DNA from: Symbiodinium natans
Taxonomy: Eukaryota > Sar > Dinophyceae > Suessiales > Symbiodiniaceae
Assembly: GCA_905221605.1 (NCBI GenBank)
Contig: CAJNDS010001691.1
Location: 201,495-265,494 of the forward strand
Direction: 5' to 3'
Length of the DNA stretch: 64,000 nt
Under the pieces are notes generated by a model that saw only the letters and a list, made by a program, of their open reading frames with translations, searched no databases and was not told the origin of the DNA. The stretch's first letter is position 1. Each line of letters starts with the position of its first letter. Both the position numbers and the translations under genes were made by a program. Shown one piece after another: positions 21,305 through 33,428 of the stretch.

Positions 21305-23882
21305 TTAAAATTCTCGTCTAGGGCGCAGCTCGTCGTTGACATCAAGACCAGCGTCCGAACGGATCTCCTTCAACACCACGTTCGTCCTGCTTGTCATGCA
21401 CGGATAAGTATATATGACGAGAAATCAAAACTCAACACAACTTCTGCATCCAGCACTCTCCTTGTCAGTCGTCCGTCAGGACCGATTAGCCCTCAAAAAA
21501 AAACGAATCGCGATATTTTTATTGAAATTTTTGTAGTAAGTTCCTGACGCGTAGCTGCGCGACGGCGAGGGCCGTCTTTGAAGTTCCTTATTTTGAAAAC
21601 TTTACACATATAAATTACAAAGTTCAGGCCGTACTGAGGCAAGCACAGATCTTTTGCTTCGCAGTCCTCTGCCAGGCCACTGGCAGCGCGCCTTACTGAA
21701 ATGGTTTATTGCTTATCGGAATTTTGAAAAAAAATAGCTCAGCTGCTGCTTCAAAAATTCGGCGGGCGTGATCACGGCGTCCGACGTCCTCAGCATAGAC
21801 GTTGAGATCCGATCCTTGCACTTTTTTGCCTGAAGTCAAGTCACACGTCGTCTCGCCAGCGAGGGACACGCACCGCACGTCCTGGTTTTCTTCATTTCTT
21901 TTGCTTTAGCTTGTTGTGTATAATTGTGTAGCAAGGAACTGTTCGCAGAAGATGATATGTTCTTTGACTCGAAGTCAACGTCCAGCCTGACGATCTTTTA
22001 GACAAGCGAATGCAAACACACGAACATGTCAAGCTTGGAGGCTCATCTTCATCCATCAACCGTCGCATTTTCGACCAGCGCATCGTCGAAGACCTTGGGT
22101 TGATGCATGATGTATTCATCCCTGCAACTAAAAATATGATTTTGCCGAGGCACATGTGCTTCTCGGTGCGCCTCATTTAAAAATGTAACATACGCATGAA
22201 TATGTTTCTGTACGCTTTCAAAGTTCAGTTGTCTGCCTCAAGGTGTGAACGCGATCAAGTATACCTCGGCTGAATGTTAAAAGAAAGAAGTACACTCAAA
22301 AATTTAAGCAAGTCACTCCCGGCGAGTCTTCTTGAGTTGACACAAGCAACTTGAGCTGGAAATATTGCGGCAAGTCTCTTTATCCTCATGTATATATCAC
22401 TAAATTGTAATTTAATTTAAATACTAGCAAGAAGCGCCTGACGAGACTGCTGAATTGAAGCGCAAGTTTTGCATTCGCAGCACTCAGGCAAGGTTTGCCT
22501 TTTTTTCGGCGCCGCATCGCCTTGCTGCTCTGCGATCAGCGTCTCAGGTTACTCGACCTTAGATTGCGCTGGTGTGATAAAATCTTCTTATGACTAAGAC
22601 ATCTGATTAGGACGGGCTGCGTTGAGTGAAGCTTCGACGCAGGCTGAAGAAGACATTGTCCGCAGACGAACCTCATTGCGGGGGGGGGGGGGGGAATACT
22701 TCAAGCGTTAAGAGATGAAAACAGCGTAAAAAGATTAATTCGGCAATGAGCTGGCGACTTCCACTGAGCAAAATGACACTTTCCCGGAGCTCCCTCATGA
22801 CAACGTAAAATTTAAAACATCATTGTCAATACGGATGCGGTTGTTTCACTGCCTCCATGCGGCCCTGCCAGAAATGCTGGCGGAGCCCGCAAGTATTGCA
22901 CAAAACAAGCGGATTGCGCCAGTCGTTGTGGTGCCTCGTGAAAATCTAGATGAGCATACCGACATTCCAGGAAGTCTCAACATGTCTAAACATAAAAAAA
23001 TAAGCGAACAGCCACAGCTGTTTCTCGTGCTTGTAGGAGTCCACCATCATGACCTTAGAGAAACGTACACTACGACTAAGCATTCTAATCGCTCACGCCA
23101 GCCTTCGGCGTATCCTTGAAATGGATCTGCTTTGCAGGCTCCGGGGTCTTCTTCATGATAGACTTCACCTCCAGCGCAGTGCACAAAACTCTATTTCCTT
23201 AGCATAGTAATATTGCTCTTCATGTAAACAAATTCTTGCAGTTAGAGATACTATGCTCCAGTTCGTATGAACGTCTACAGTCGAATGGCCTTGTTCTTGT
23301 TCTCTTCCTCTTGCTTCTTTTTCTGGCGAAAGGACTCCTGGTGTTCCTTATCAACGTGATTTTAACCTGCAGAGCCAAAGTCGCCGAAAAAATTAAAAAA
23401 AAGACTAAGAGGAGAGCCATCGCTCGGGAGTTCTTCTTCCACGTCGTGTGCGGCGACTGGTGTTTCTTGTCCTTGCCCGACTGGCGCTTCTTGCTCTTCC
23501 CCATGACGCCTGAATATTTATAACGAAAGAAATAAATTTCTTGCAGATGCTCAATCTGCAATCTGCAAAGGCTGGCCTGCGAGGTACAACGCAAGAACGC
23601 TGAAGAAAAGACCTACAACTTGAGCAAAGGCTTGATGCAGTCGAAGCATGACGAGATGGTGCACTCGCTAACGCCAGCGTCTGAACTCCAATACCCAAAG
23701 CCCGCAATTGTCGAAGCCTTGTCCGTCTAAGAACCGTACTCTCAAATCTCAAACCTTAAATCCATTGTTCAGTACTGCACTTGAAGTCACAAAAGCCAGC
23801 ATTGTCCTCGTCAAGTCAAGAAAGTTATGGCTGCAACCGCCCTAAATGTTTTCAGGGTTTCTTGTTCTTTACTCTTCGCCAT
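21305..23882 (-). CDS. Candidate multi-exon gene, minus strand, product unknown
   Basis: Inferred spliced gene. Exon-like GC-richer blocks follow pyrimidine-rich AG acceptors on the minus strand: exons starting at 23509 (reading PVGQGQETPVAAHDVEEEL), 23366 (EHQESFRQKKKQEEENKNK, coiled-coil-like), 22121 (DEYIMHQPKVFDDALVENAT) and 21881 (VRCVSLAGETTCDLTSGKK), another at about 22550-22430 (LPECCECKTCASIQQSRQAL), and a last one ending NDELRPRREF and TAA at 21305-21307. A possible start is ATG 23882-23880 (MAKSKEQETLKTFRAVAA). Blocks between them are AT-rich. Exon phases were not all reconciled and dinoflagellate donors are often non-GT, so boundaries are approximate. No domain recognised. Confidence 0.3.
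22681..22694. repeat. Poly-G run of 14
   Basis: Uninterrupted G homopolymer inside the gene-like island. Confidence 0.95.
22823..23119 (+). CDS. Open frame of 98 codons opposite the candidate spliced gene, unrecognised
   Basis: Begins MSIRMRLFHCLHAALPEMLA. Protein-like composition with no repeat content, but it lies on the strand opposite the exon-like blocks described for 21,305-23,882. It could be an independent exon or a shadow. No family recognised. Confidence 0.15.
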   Translation: MSIRMRLFHCLHAALPEMLAEPASIAQNKRIAPVVVVPRENLDEHTDIPGSLNMSKHKKISEQPQLFLVLVGVHHHDLRETYTTTKHSNRSRQPSAYP

Positions 23883-24461
23883 CTAGCCTGAAGCTGAAAA
23901 ACGAACTAACAAAAACACAATGGGATTGGTAACCTTAAGAACCATAACAACCATGAAACTAGTCGTGGTCCCTGAAACCTCCCTGATAATTCTTGTTCCA
24001 ACATTTATCCCAGCGGATAACACCGTAATAGCCGTCAAATTCTCTGGGTCAATCTTTTTGAACTTCATTTGCTATGCGTCGCCCTCTACTGGACAACAAT
24101 GACATAGTCAGGACTTGAGATGTGTCCTGTCATGCTTCGTCTTTCACGAAGAAGATGACGCAGTTCAGGGCCTGACATGTGTCATTTTTTTGCCCATAGA
24201 CAAAAGGCATTTATACACTCCACAGCATGGAATGCGTCATGTTGCGCGCTCTTATTGTATGGGGTTCTTTAAGTATCATAAAGCAAAAAAAATCTAGGAC
24301 CTTAAGTACATACGTTTAAGGTATATCGCTTGCTTTAACACAGATGTTGGGGAATTTCGGGTTTCAGGCTTCGGGGGTGTCTTGCCGAAAGCCTAGAAAG
24401 TTCCCCTGTTGAGGACCTAGTGGGGCTGGCCGCGACAAGCAAGACCTGGAACCCTCACAGC

Positions 24462-26290
24462 TTCTTGAAATTTACGAACACTTACACCCCGGTAAGCAAG
24501 ACCTAGAACCACCCCACATACGCAGCCTTTAAGGGTTTAAGAGGGTCTAAAATTCAGGGTTACATATACATTTGCTTCTTGAAACTCACGAACACTTATC
24601 CCCCGATAAGCAAGACTTAGAACCACCCCACATACGCAGCCTTTAAGGGTTTCAGGGGGTATAAAATTGAGCGTTACATATATATTTGCTTCTTGAAACT
24701 GACGAACACTTACCCCTCGATAAGCAAGACTTAGAACCACCCCGCATACGCAGCCTTTAAGGGTTTAAGGGGGGTTTAAAATTCAGTGTTACATAGATAT
24801 TTGCTTCTTGAAACTTACGGACACTTAGCCCCCGATAAGCAAAACTTAGAACCACCCCACATACGCAGTCTTTAAGGGTTTAAGGGGGTTTACAATTTGC
24901 TTGTTGAAACTTACTAACACTTACCACCTCGATAAGCAGGACTGAGAACCACCCCACATACGCAGCCTTTAAGGGTTTAAGGGGGTTCAAAATTCAGTGT
25001 TACATATATATTTGCTTCTTGAAACTTACGAACACCTACCCCCCGATAAGCAAGACTTGGAACCACCCCACATACGCCGCCTTTAAGGGTTTAAGGGGGT
25101 TTAAAATTCGGTGTTACATATATTTGCTTCTTGAAACTGATGAACACTTCCCCCCCGATAAGCAAGACTTAGCACCAGCCCACATACGCAGCCTTTAAGG
25201 GTTTAAGGGGGTTTACAATTTGCTTGTTAAAACTTACGAACACTTACCACCTCGATAAGCAGGACTTAGAACCACCCCACATACGCAGCCTTTAAGGGTT
25301 TAAGGGGGTTCAAAATTCAGTGTTACATATATATTTGCTTCTTGAAACTTACGAACACCTACCCCCCGATAAGCAAGACTTGGAACCACCCCACATACGC
25401 CGCCTTTAAGGGTTTAAGGGGGTTTAAAATTCGGTGTTTCATATATATTTGCTTCTTGAAACTGACGAACACTTACCCCCCGATAAGCAAGACTTAGAAC
25501 CACCCCACATACGCAGCCTTTAAGGGTTTCAGGGGGTATAAAATTGAGCGTTACAGATACATTTGCTTCTTGAAACTGACGAACACGTACCCCTCGATAA
25601 GCAAGACTTAGAACCACCCCGCATACGCCGCCTTTAAGGGTTTAAGGGTTTAAAATTCGGTGTTACATATATATTTGCTTCTTGAAACTGAGGAACACTT
25701 CCCCCCCGATAAGCAAGACTTAGCACCACCCCACATACGCAGCCTTTAAGGGTTTAAGGGGGTTTACAATTTGCTTGTTGAAACTTACGAACACTTACCA
25801 CCTCGATAAGCAGGACTTAAAACCACCCCACGTACGCAGCCTTTAAGGGTTTAAGGGGTTCAAAATTCAGTGTTACATATATATTTGCTTCTTGAAACTT
25901 ACGAACACCTACCCCCCGATAAGCAAGACTTGGAACCACCCCACATACGCAGCCTTTAAGGGTTTAAGGGGGTTTAAAATTCGGTGTTACATATATATTT
26001 GCTTCTTGAAACTGACGAACACTTCCCCCCCGATAAGCAAGACTTAGCACCACCCCACGTACGCAGCCTTTAAGGGTTTAAGAGGGTTTAAAATTCGGTC
26101 TTACATACATATTTGTTCTTGAAACTTAAGAACACTTACCCCCCGATAAGCAAGACTTAGAACCACCCCACATACGCGGCCTTTAAGGGTTTAGGGGGGT
26201 TTAAAATTCAGTGTTACATATATATTTGCTTTTTGAAACTTAAGAACACTTACACCCGGATAAGCAAGACTTGGAACCTGCAGACAACAA
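24462..26290. repeat. 114-bp tandem satellite with recurrent 97-bp variant, about 16 copies
   Basis: The anchor CATACGCAGCCTTTAAGGG occurs at about 24521, 24635, 24749, 24864, 24961, 25075, 25187, 25284, 25398, 25512, 25626, 25738, 25835, 25948, 26062 and 26175. Steps are 112-115 bp except three of 97 bp (24864-24961, 25187-25284, 25738-25835), where the unit lacks the TTACATATATATT part. Because 114 is 38 codons, a 38-residue peptide repeat appears on the minus strand in frames of about 67 codons, but stops and length variants break it. Confidence 0.93.
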
Positions 26291-26487
26291 CAAACACGTC
26301 TGTCGCAAAACCCCGGCCGTTGATGCATAGCCTCCGTAATGGGGTATGTCGCGTGTGCGGGCCGCGGCCCTGTTACAAGCAATCAATATTGGCACGCGGC
26401 CATATGTATGTCCTAGAAGTTACAGCACATGTAAAAAGAATATGATATGTTTCATGTTGTTGTAATAGTTTAAGCACAAACACGGTG

Positions 26488-26660
26488 GACCGATAACAGT
26501 ACCACCATGTCGTCTGTGCTGTTTAGTGTGCAGTTGGCGAGATAACAATACACAAACAAGAGAGGGGGAGACGGTGGACCGAAAGCAGTACCACCGTGTT
26601 CAGGGACCGAAAACAGTACCCCGCTTTCCCGGAGACCGAAAACAGTACTCCGAGTTGAGT
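26488..26660. repeat. Four short repeats around GACCGAAAACAGTACC
   Basis: GACCGATAACAGTACCACC, GACCGAAAGCAGTACCACC, GACCGAAAACAGTACCCC and GACCGAAAACAGTACTCC occur at about 26489, 26577, 26605 and 26634. Spacing is uneven. The function is unknown; a scrambled minisatellite or a set of binding sites is possible. Confidence 0.7.
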
Positions 26661-26799
26661 TAACACTGCATTCACTGTAGGCTCCGCGCATTCGATGGTG
26701 AGAATCAAAAGCGACCATACCTGACGCCAGACTTTATTTTAATATTAATGTAAAAAAGCGCGCTGTAGAGTTCAAATCATTATACCTTCCGGTCCCTAT

Positions 26800-29700
26800 A
26801 GGGTTTTAAGCTACTAACCCTAAAGAGTCTAAATAATTCAAATCCAGATTTAAATGATTTAAGATATTTGAATTATTTACATTATTTGAGTTTGTGAAAT
26901 TTTTAAATTATTTAAATGGTTTCGGCTCGGAGAAATTCTCGACCTATTGAAATTCTTTAAATTATTTAAATTCACGCGCCTCGAAACTAATTTAAATAAT
27001 TTAAATCCCGAATTAAATTATTTAAATTCACGGGCCTCGAAACTAATTTAAATAATTCAAATCCCGATTTAAATTATTTAAATTCTTTTCCGAGCCCGTC
27101 AATTTAAATAATTTAAATAATCTAAATAATTCAAATAGAATGAGGATTTCTCGGAACCCAGACCATTTAGATAATTTAAATAATTTAAATAATTTAAATA
27201 ATCTTAAATCCTGATTTGAATTATTTAAATTAGTTTCGAGGCCCGTGAATTTAAATAATTTAATTCTGTATTTAAATTAGTTAAATTAGTTTCCGGGCCC
27301 GCGAATTTAAATAATTTAAATCTCGAATTAAATTATTTAAATTCGCGGGCCTCAAAACTAATTTAAATAATTCAAATCGCGATTTAAATTATTTAAATTC
27401 TTTTCCGAGCCCGTGAATTTAAATAATTTAAATAATGTAAATAATTCAAATCGAATGAGGATTTCTCCGAACCCAGACCATTTAGATAATTTAAATATTT
27501 TAAATAATTTAAATATTTTAAATCCTGATTTGAATTATTTAAATTAGTTTCAAGGCCCGGGAATTTACATAATTTAATTCTGTATTTAAATTAGTTAAAT
27601 TAGTTTCCGGGCCCGCGAATTTAAATAATTTAAATCTCGAATTAAATTATTTAAATTCGCGGGCCTCAAAACTAATTTAAATAATTTAATTCGGGATTTA
27701 AATTATTTAAATTAGTTTCCGGGCCCGCGAATTTAAATAATTTAAAGAATCTAAATAGATCCAGATTTTCTCCCAGCACAGACCATTTAACTAATTTAAC
27801 TAATTTAAATAATTTATATAATTTAAATCGGGATTTGAATTATTTAAATTAGTTTGGAGGCCCGCGAATTTAAATCATTTAATTCTGTATTTAAATTAGT
27901 TAAATTAGTTTCCGGGCCCGCGAATTTAAATAATTTAAATCTCGAATTAAATTATTTAAATTCGCGGGCCTCAAAACTAATTTAAATAATTTAATTCGGG
28001 ATTTACATTATTTAAATTAGTTTCCGGGCCCGCGAATTTAAATAATTTAAAGAATCTAAATAGATCCAGATTTTCTCCCAGCACAGACCATTTAACTAAT
28101 TTAAATAATTTAAATAATTTAAATAATTTAAATAATTTAAATCGGGATTTGAATTATTTAAATTAGTTTGGAGGCCCGCGAATTTAAATAATTTAATTCT
28201 GTATTTAAATTAGTTAAATTAGTTTCCGGGCCCGCGAATTTAAATAATTTAAATCTCGAATTAAATTATTTAAATTCGCGGGCCTCAAAACTAATTTAAA
28301 TAATTTAATTCGGGATTTACATTATTTAAATTAGTTTCCGGGCCCGCGAATTTAAATAATTTAAAGAATCTAAATAGATCCAGATTTTCTCCCAGCACAG
28401 ACCATTTAACTAATTTAAATAATTTAAATATTTTAAATCCTGATTTGAATTATTTAAATTAGTTTCAAGGCCCGGGAATTTAAATAATTTAATTCGGTAT
28501 TTAAATTAGTTAAATTCGTTTCCGGGCCCGCGAATTTAAATAATTTAAATCTCGAATTAAATTATTTAAATTCGCGGGCCTCCAAACTAATTTAAATAAT
28601 TCAAATCCCGATTTAAATTATTTAAATTATTTAAATTATTTAAATTAGTTAAATGGTCTGTGCTGGGAGAAAATCTGGATCTATTTAGATTCTTTAAATT
28701 ATTTAAATTCGCGGGCCCGGAAACTAATTTAAATAATTTAAATCCCGAGTTAAATTATTTAAATTCGCGGGCCTCGAAACTAATTTAAATAATTCAAATC
28801 CCGATTTAAATTATTTAAATTCTTTTCCGAGCCCGTGAATTTAAATAATTTAAATAATTTAAATAATTCAAATAGAATGAGGATTTCTCCGAACCCAGAC
28901 CATTTAGATAATTTAAATAATTTAAATAATTTAAATAATTTAAATCCTGATTTAAATTATTTAAATTAGTTTCGAGGCCCGTGAATTTAAATAATTTAAT
29001 TCGGTATTTAAATTCGTTAAATTAGTTTCCGGGCCCGCGAATTTAAATAATTTAAATCTCGAATTAAATTATTTAAATTCGCGGGCCTCAAAACTAATTC
29101 AAATAATTCAAATCCGGATTTAAATTATTTAAATTATTTAAAATATTTAAATTAGTTAAATGGTCTGTGCTGGGAGAAAATCTGGATCTATTTAGATTCT
29201 TTAAATTATTTACATTCGCGGGCCCGGAAACTAATTTAAATAATTTAAATCCCGAATTAAATTATTTAAATTCGCGGGCCTCGAAACTAATTTAAATAAT
29301 TTAATTCGGGATTTAAATTATTTAAATTCTTTTCCGGGCCCGCGAATTTAAATAATTTAAATAATTCAAATAGAATGAGGATTTCTCCGAACCCAGACCA
29401 TTTAGATAATTTAAATAATTTAAATAATTTAAATAATTTAAATCGGGATTTGAATTATTTAAATTAGTTTGGAGGCCCGCGAGTTTAAATATTTTAATTC
29501 GGTATTTAAATTAGTTAAATTCGTTTCCGGGCCCGCGAATTTAAATAATTTAAATCTCGAATTAAATTATTTAAATTCGCGGGCCTCAAAACTAATTCAA
29601 ATAATTCAAATCCGGATTTAAATTATTTAAATTATTTAAATTAACTTATTTAAATTAGTTAAATGGTCTGTGCTGGGAGAAAATCTGGATCTATTTAGAT

Positions 29701-30410
29701 TCTTTAAATTATTTAAATTCGCGGGCCCGGAAACTAATTTAAATAATTCAAATCCCGAATTAAATTATTTAAATTCGCGGGCCTCGAAACTAATTTAAAT
29801 AATTTAATTCGGGATTTAAATTATTTAAATTCTTTTCCGGGCCCGCGAATTTAAATAATTTAAAAAAATCAAATAAAATGAGGATTTCTCCGAACCACCA
29901 TTTAGATAATTTAAATAATTTAAATAATTTAAATAATTTAAATCCTGATTTAAATTATTTAAATTAGTTTCGAGGCCCGTGAATTTAAATAATTTAATTC
30001 GGTATTTAAATTAGTTAAATTAGTTTCCGGGCCCGCGAATTTAAATAATTTAAATCTCGAATTAAAATATTTAAATTCGCGGGCCTCAAAACTAATTCAA
30101 ATAATTCAAATCCGGATTTAAATTATTTAAATTATTTAAATTAGTTAAATGGTCTGTGCTGGGAGAAAATCTGGATCTATTTAGATTCTTTAAATTATTT
30201 AAATTCGCGGGCCCGGAAACTAATTTAAATAATTTAAATCCCGAATTAAATTATTTAAATTAGTTTTGAGGCCCGCGAATTTAAATAATCTAATTCGGGA
30301 TTTAAATTATTTAAATTCGCGGGCCCGGAAACTAATTTAACTAATTTAAATACAGAATTAAATTATTAAAATTCCCGAGCCTCAAAACTAATTTAAATAA
30401 TTCAAATCAT
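26800..30410. repeat. 3.6-kb AT-rich satellite with GC-rich boxes and a reversal of unit orientation
   Basis: Dense (AATTTAAATAATTTAAAT) words alternate with GGGCCCGCGAATTT and GCCTCGAAAC boxes. The marker TCCCAGCACAGACCATTTA occurs on the plus strand at 27771, 28076 and 28390 (steps 305 and 314) and on the opposite strand at about 28661, 29167, 29671 and 30157 (steps 506, 504, 486). The array is thus two oppositely oriented halves meeting near 28.5 kb. A second marker, GAGGATTTCTCCGAACC, recurs throughout. No coding potential. Nearly every word is self-complementary, so extensive hairpins are possible. Confidence 0.93.
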
Positions 30411-30419
30411 TTAATTCTT

Positions 30420-31240
30420 CCATACGTTCTCTATACATATAGAAAAACAGGTAGCAACATAGTACATAAAGGTCCCTCTCTCATATATATATATATATAT
30501 TCTCTAGGAAAGAGTAGAGTGTAGAGCTAAGGCTTGTTATATCGTGAGCTCAGGGCAAACTTTCCGGCCTTGAGTGCCGTGCGCGCTTCCTCCTTCCGGG
30601 GGCAAACCCAGGTGGAGTCCTGCCAGGCACGCTTTCCCGACCCAGAGTTCGGGCTTCTAGGTCTATGGTTGAGAATTAAGTTGAGTTTAGTGGTTCAAGG
30701 GTTTAGCATGATATGCAGGTGTGGGATAAGGGCTTCACGAGCAGCCCACTAAGCCAATAAGAACTGAAGCTCGGTACTGCGAGCGAAACCCTCACCCCGT
30801 TGGTGCGGGCAGGAGGTTTCGGGCCGGATTCGTCACCGTGCCTACCCGGGGAGATCTCGAGGAGTTACTTCTAAGAGGAGCTGTCTGGGACTGGTTCGGG
30901 TCTGAACCGTCTATAGAATTCCACAGTGTTCAGGGATGGTGCTCACCAGGCAGTAGGCGACACTCGGACCTCCGAAGATCCTGAACTCTAAACTCTAAGC
31001 CCGGCGTTGTACACGCATAGCCACATGGGCTTGCCAATCGGACAAGCGCATTGAATTGGGTCTTGTGTCCGATGGCATTTCTCTGGCTCCCAGAGGAACC
31101 AATTTCTGGTTTCAGGAGTCGGGTCTAAGGCTCGTGCGACTGCCCAGAGCTTGCGGGGCAACAGGGACCGCCCTTCAACACCGCGAAGCCCCGATCTCTC
31201 GACCAGACTAATTTTTGGACGCGTGAAATGCGCTACAAGG
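30420..31240. other. Unique spacer, no recognised gene
   Basis: Follows the AT-rich satellite. A short (AT)n lies at 30485-30500. A 72-codon plus frame at 30534-30752 has no recognisable feature. No telomere array until about 31,240. Confidence 0.4.
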
Positions 31241-31375
31241 TTCTAGGGTGTAGGGTTCAGGGTTTAGGATTTAGGGTGTAAAGTTTGCCCGAAGGCGCAC
31301 GTCGCGCACACGCTCAAGCCTGTTCGAACTGACCCCATCAGTGTTCAACGGTCTTACGAACTCACCCGGCCTAAG

Positions 31376-31568
31376 CCCTAAACCCAAAGCCCAAAAAGCA
31401 AGAAGCCCATGATAACTCTAAACCCTAAACCCAAAAAAACTGAACTCCAAAAACCCTAAACCCCAAAAACCCTACACCCCAAAAACCCTAAACCCCCCAA
31501 AACCCTAAACCCTAAACCCTAAACCCTAAACCCTAAACCCTAAACCCTAAACCCTAAACCCTAAACCT
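31376..31568 (-). repeat. Telomere-type array, CCCTAAA orientation, with CCCTAAAAA-like units
   Basis: Irregular CCCAAAAA, CCCCAAAAA and ACCCTAAAC units to about 31500, then about ten perfect CCCTAAA units. Confidence 0.9.
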
Positions 31569-31667
31569 CCCTTGAGTTCAAGATCAAAAAGCTCACGGAG
31601 GCCTGCAGCGCTTGCAGGTCGTGCAGCCCGGGGAAGATGGGGTTGATGCAGTTGTGCTGCCTGCAAA

Positions 31668-31748
31668 GGGTTTAGGGTTGAGGGTTTATAGGGTATAGGG
31701 TTTAGGGTTTAGGATTTAGGGTTTAGGGTTTAGGGTTTAGGGTTTAGC
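31668..31748 (+). repeat. Telomere-type array, TTTAGGG orientation
   Basis: About 11 units. The start GGGTTTATAGGGTATAGGGT is shared with the array at 13814-13868, suggesting a common origin. Confidence 0.88.
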
Positions 31749-31917
31749 ACATGCTCAAGGCGTCTCCTCCCCACCCAGAAACTCTCAGCCCCCAACCGAA
31801 AACACGAAGCCTCCTAGCTAAGCCCGGTGTCCTATCCCGGAAACCTTCTTCCCACCCCTGTAGGTTCTGAAGGTAATTTGGGACTCTGGGGCCGCGTCAT
31901 AAGCACAGTTATAATTT

Positions 31918-32003
31918 GGGACCCTAAACCGTAAACCCTAAACCCTAAACCCTAAACCCTAAACCCTAAACCCTAAACCCTAAACCCTAAACCCTAAACC
32001 CTC
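31918..32003 (-). repeat. Telomere-type array, CCCTAAA orientation
   Basis: About 12 units, first CCGTAAA then perfect. Confidence 0.93.
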
Positions 32004-32551
32004 CAAGTAGAGAGCTGCCGAAGCCTGCAGATGGCATTGGTAGAGAAACGGTCGACCACTGCCTCACAAGTCGAAGCCGCAGGGATCCAAAAATCGAAAA
32101 AAAGGGGGTTTAGGGTTTAGGGTTTAGGGTTTTGGGTTTTGGGTTTTGGGTTTAGGGTTTTGGGGGTCGGAATAACTGACCAATCGTATCGTATTCCATC
32201 TTATTGCCCCTGTATAGATGTAGTAGAATAACCCCCAAAACCCTGTTCTAATTCTTCAGGCCCCTAAGTGACTTGGGGTTGTGGGCTTGGGGCTGAGGGA
32301 TGTTGACGGCTTAACCCTCAACCCGAGACCCGAATCGTGCTTTCTGTAGCCTGCACTATTACCTTTTATGCAAAGGCGCGGTGGGACGGCACTTCTTCGC
32401 ATTGAATGTATGTCTCTGTCGTGAAAGTGCCAGCGCTTCGGTGTGTGAGCTGCGTGTCTTGAGCGCATCTGCAGAGATCGCACGGCAAACGTTGGCGTCC
32501 AAGCCGCGATTGCTGATGATGAGCTGGCGGCTTGCCCCCTCCCTTTTCAAC

Positions 32552-32735
32552 CCCAAAACCCCAAACCCCAAACCCCAAACCCCAAACCCCAAACCCCAAA
32601 CCCCAAACCCCAAACCCCAAACCCCAAACCCCAAACCCCAAACCCCAAACCCCAAACCCAAACCCCAAACCCAAATCCCAAACTTTGAACCCAAACTTTG
32701 AACCCTAAACCCGAAACCCGAAACCCTAAACCGCA
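32552..32735 (-). repeat. Telomere-type array dominated by the variant CCCCAAA
   Basis: About 15 consecutive CCCCAAA units, then mixed CCCAAA, CCCTAAA and CCCGAAA. It is the purest TTTGGGG-type block in the window. The overlapping GFGVWGL peptide frames are translations of the repeat. Confidence 0.94.
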
Positions 32736-33314
32736 CAAAATTTACACACATGAGAGCCCAGGAGAGCCCTGAAGGATTCGGAAGGATTCCCTCGCCAGCT
32801 TGGGGGCGCAGGGTCCGGGCCTCCGAGGTGGAAAGCGCAGTGGCCCAGAGAAGAACCTAAGGGTGGTAACCCTAAACCCTATAAACCCTAAACCCTAAAC
32901 CCTAGACCCTAAACCCTAAACCCTGACAGGGGTCAGCCTACTTGTCCAGTTGCTTGAACTACCCACGATTCACTTAGAGCCCCTTCGGGCTTCAGAGCTC
33001 AGGGTTCAGGGCTTAGGGTTTAGGGTTTGTTGTTCTAAGCTTCTGGTTAAGCTTGCCCAGGAATGAGGAGTTGAGGGTCTAGGGCTTCGGGAAGCCTCTG
33101 CGCGAGCTCTCAGGAGCTCCCCCGATCTACCGAATCCTACCTCACAGCCATGAACGTCTGCTCGGCACCGACGTCCTCGGCCGTCAACGTCTTGCACTCA
33201 CGAGGTTGGCAGTTGGGCATTAGCCTCGGCCTAGAGCCTGTTTCTATCAAGAAATGGAAGATCTCAACAAGACCTCAGCCTGAAAGACCTCGAATTGGCT
33301 TCGCAAGGTTGATG

Positions 33315-33428
33315 AGGGTTTAGGGGTTAGGGTTTAGGCTTTAGGGTTTAGGGTTTAGGATTTAGGGTTCAGGGTTGGGGTTTAGGGTTTAGGGTTTAGG
33401 GTTTAGGGTTTGGGGTTTAGGGTTCAAG
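33315..33428 (+). repeat. Telomere-type array, TTTAGGG orientation
   Basis: About 16 units with several single-base variants. Confidence 0.9.

Noticed and set aside
24537-25617. 38-residue peptide repeat on the minus strand of the 114-bp satellite
   Set aside because: The period is a multiple of three so frames persist by construction, but stops and 97-bp variants break them and no start context or homology is seen.
24462-26290. CRISPR array for the regularly spaced 114-bp repeats
   Set aside because: The repeats are contiguous, without unique spacers, and the genome is eukaryotic.
26191-26718. Short frames beside the satellite (60-82 codons)
   Set aside because: They are read from the last satellite units and the ACCGAAAACAGTACC repeats; not protein-like.
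32359-32751. GFGVWGL-repeat frames (130, 102 and 106 codons)
   Set aside because: They are read from CCCCAAA telomere-type units; a 7-bp unit gives a 7-residue peptide period in every frame.
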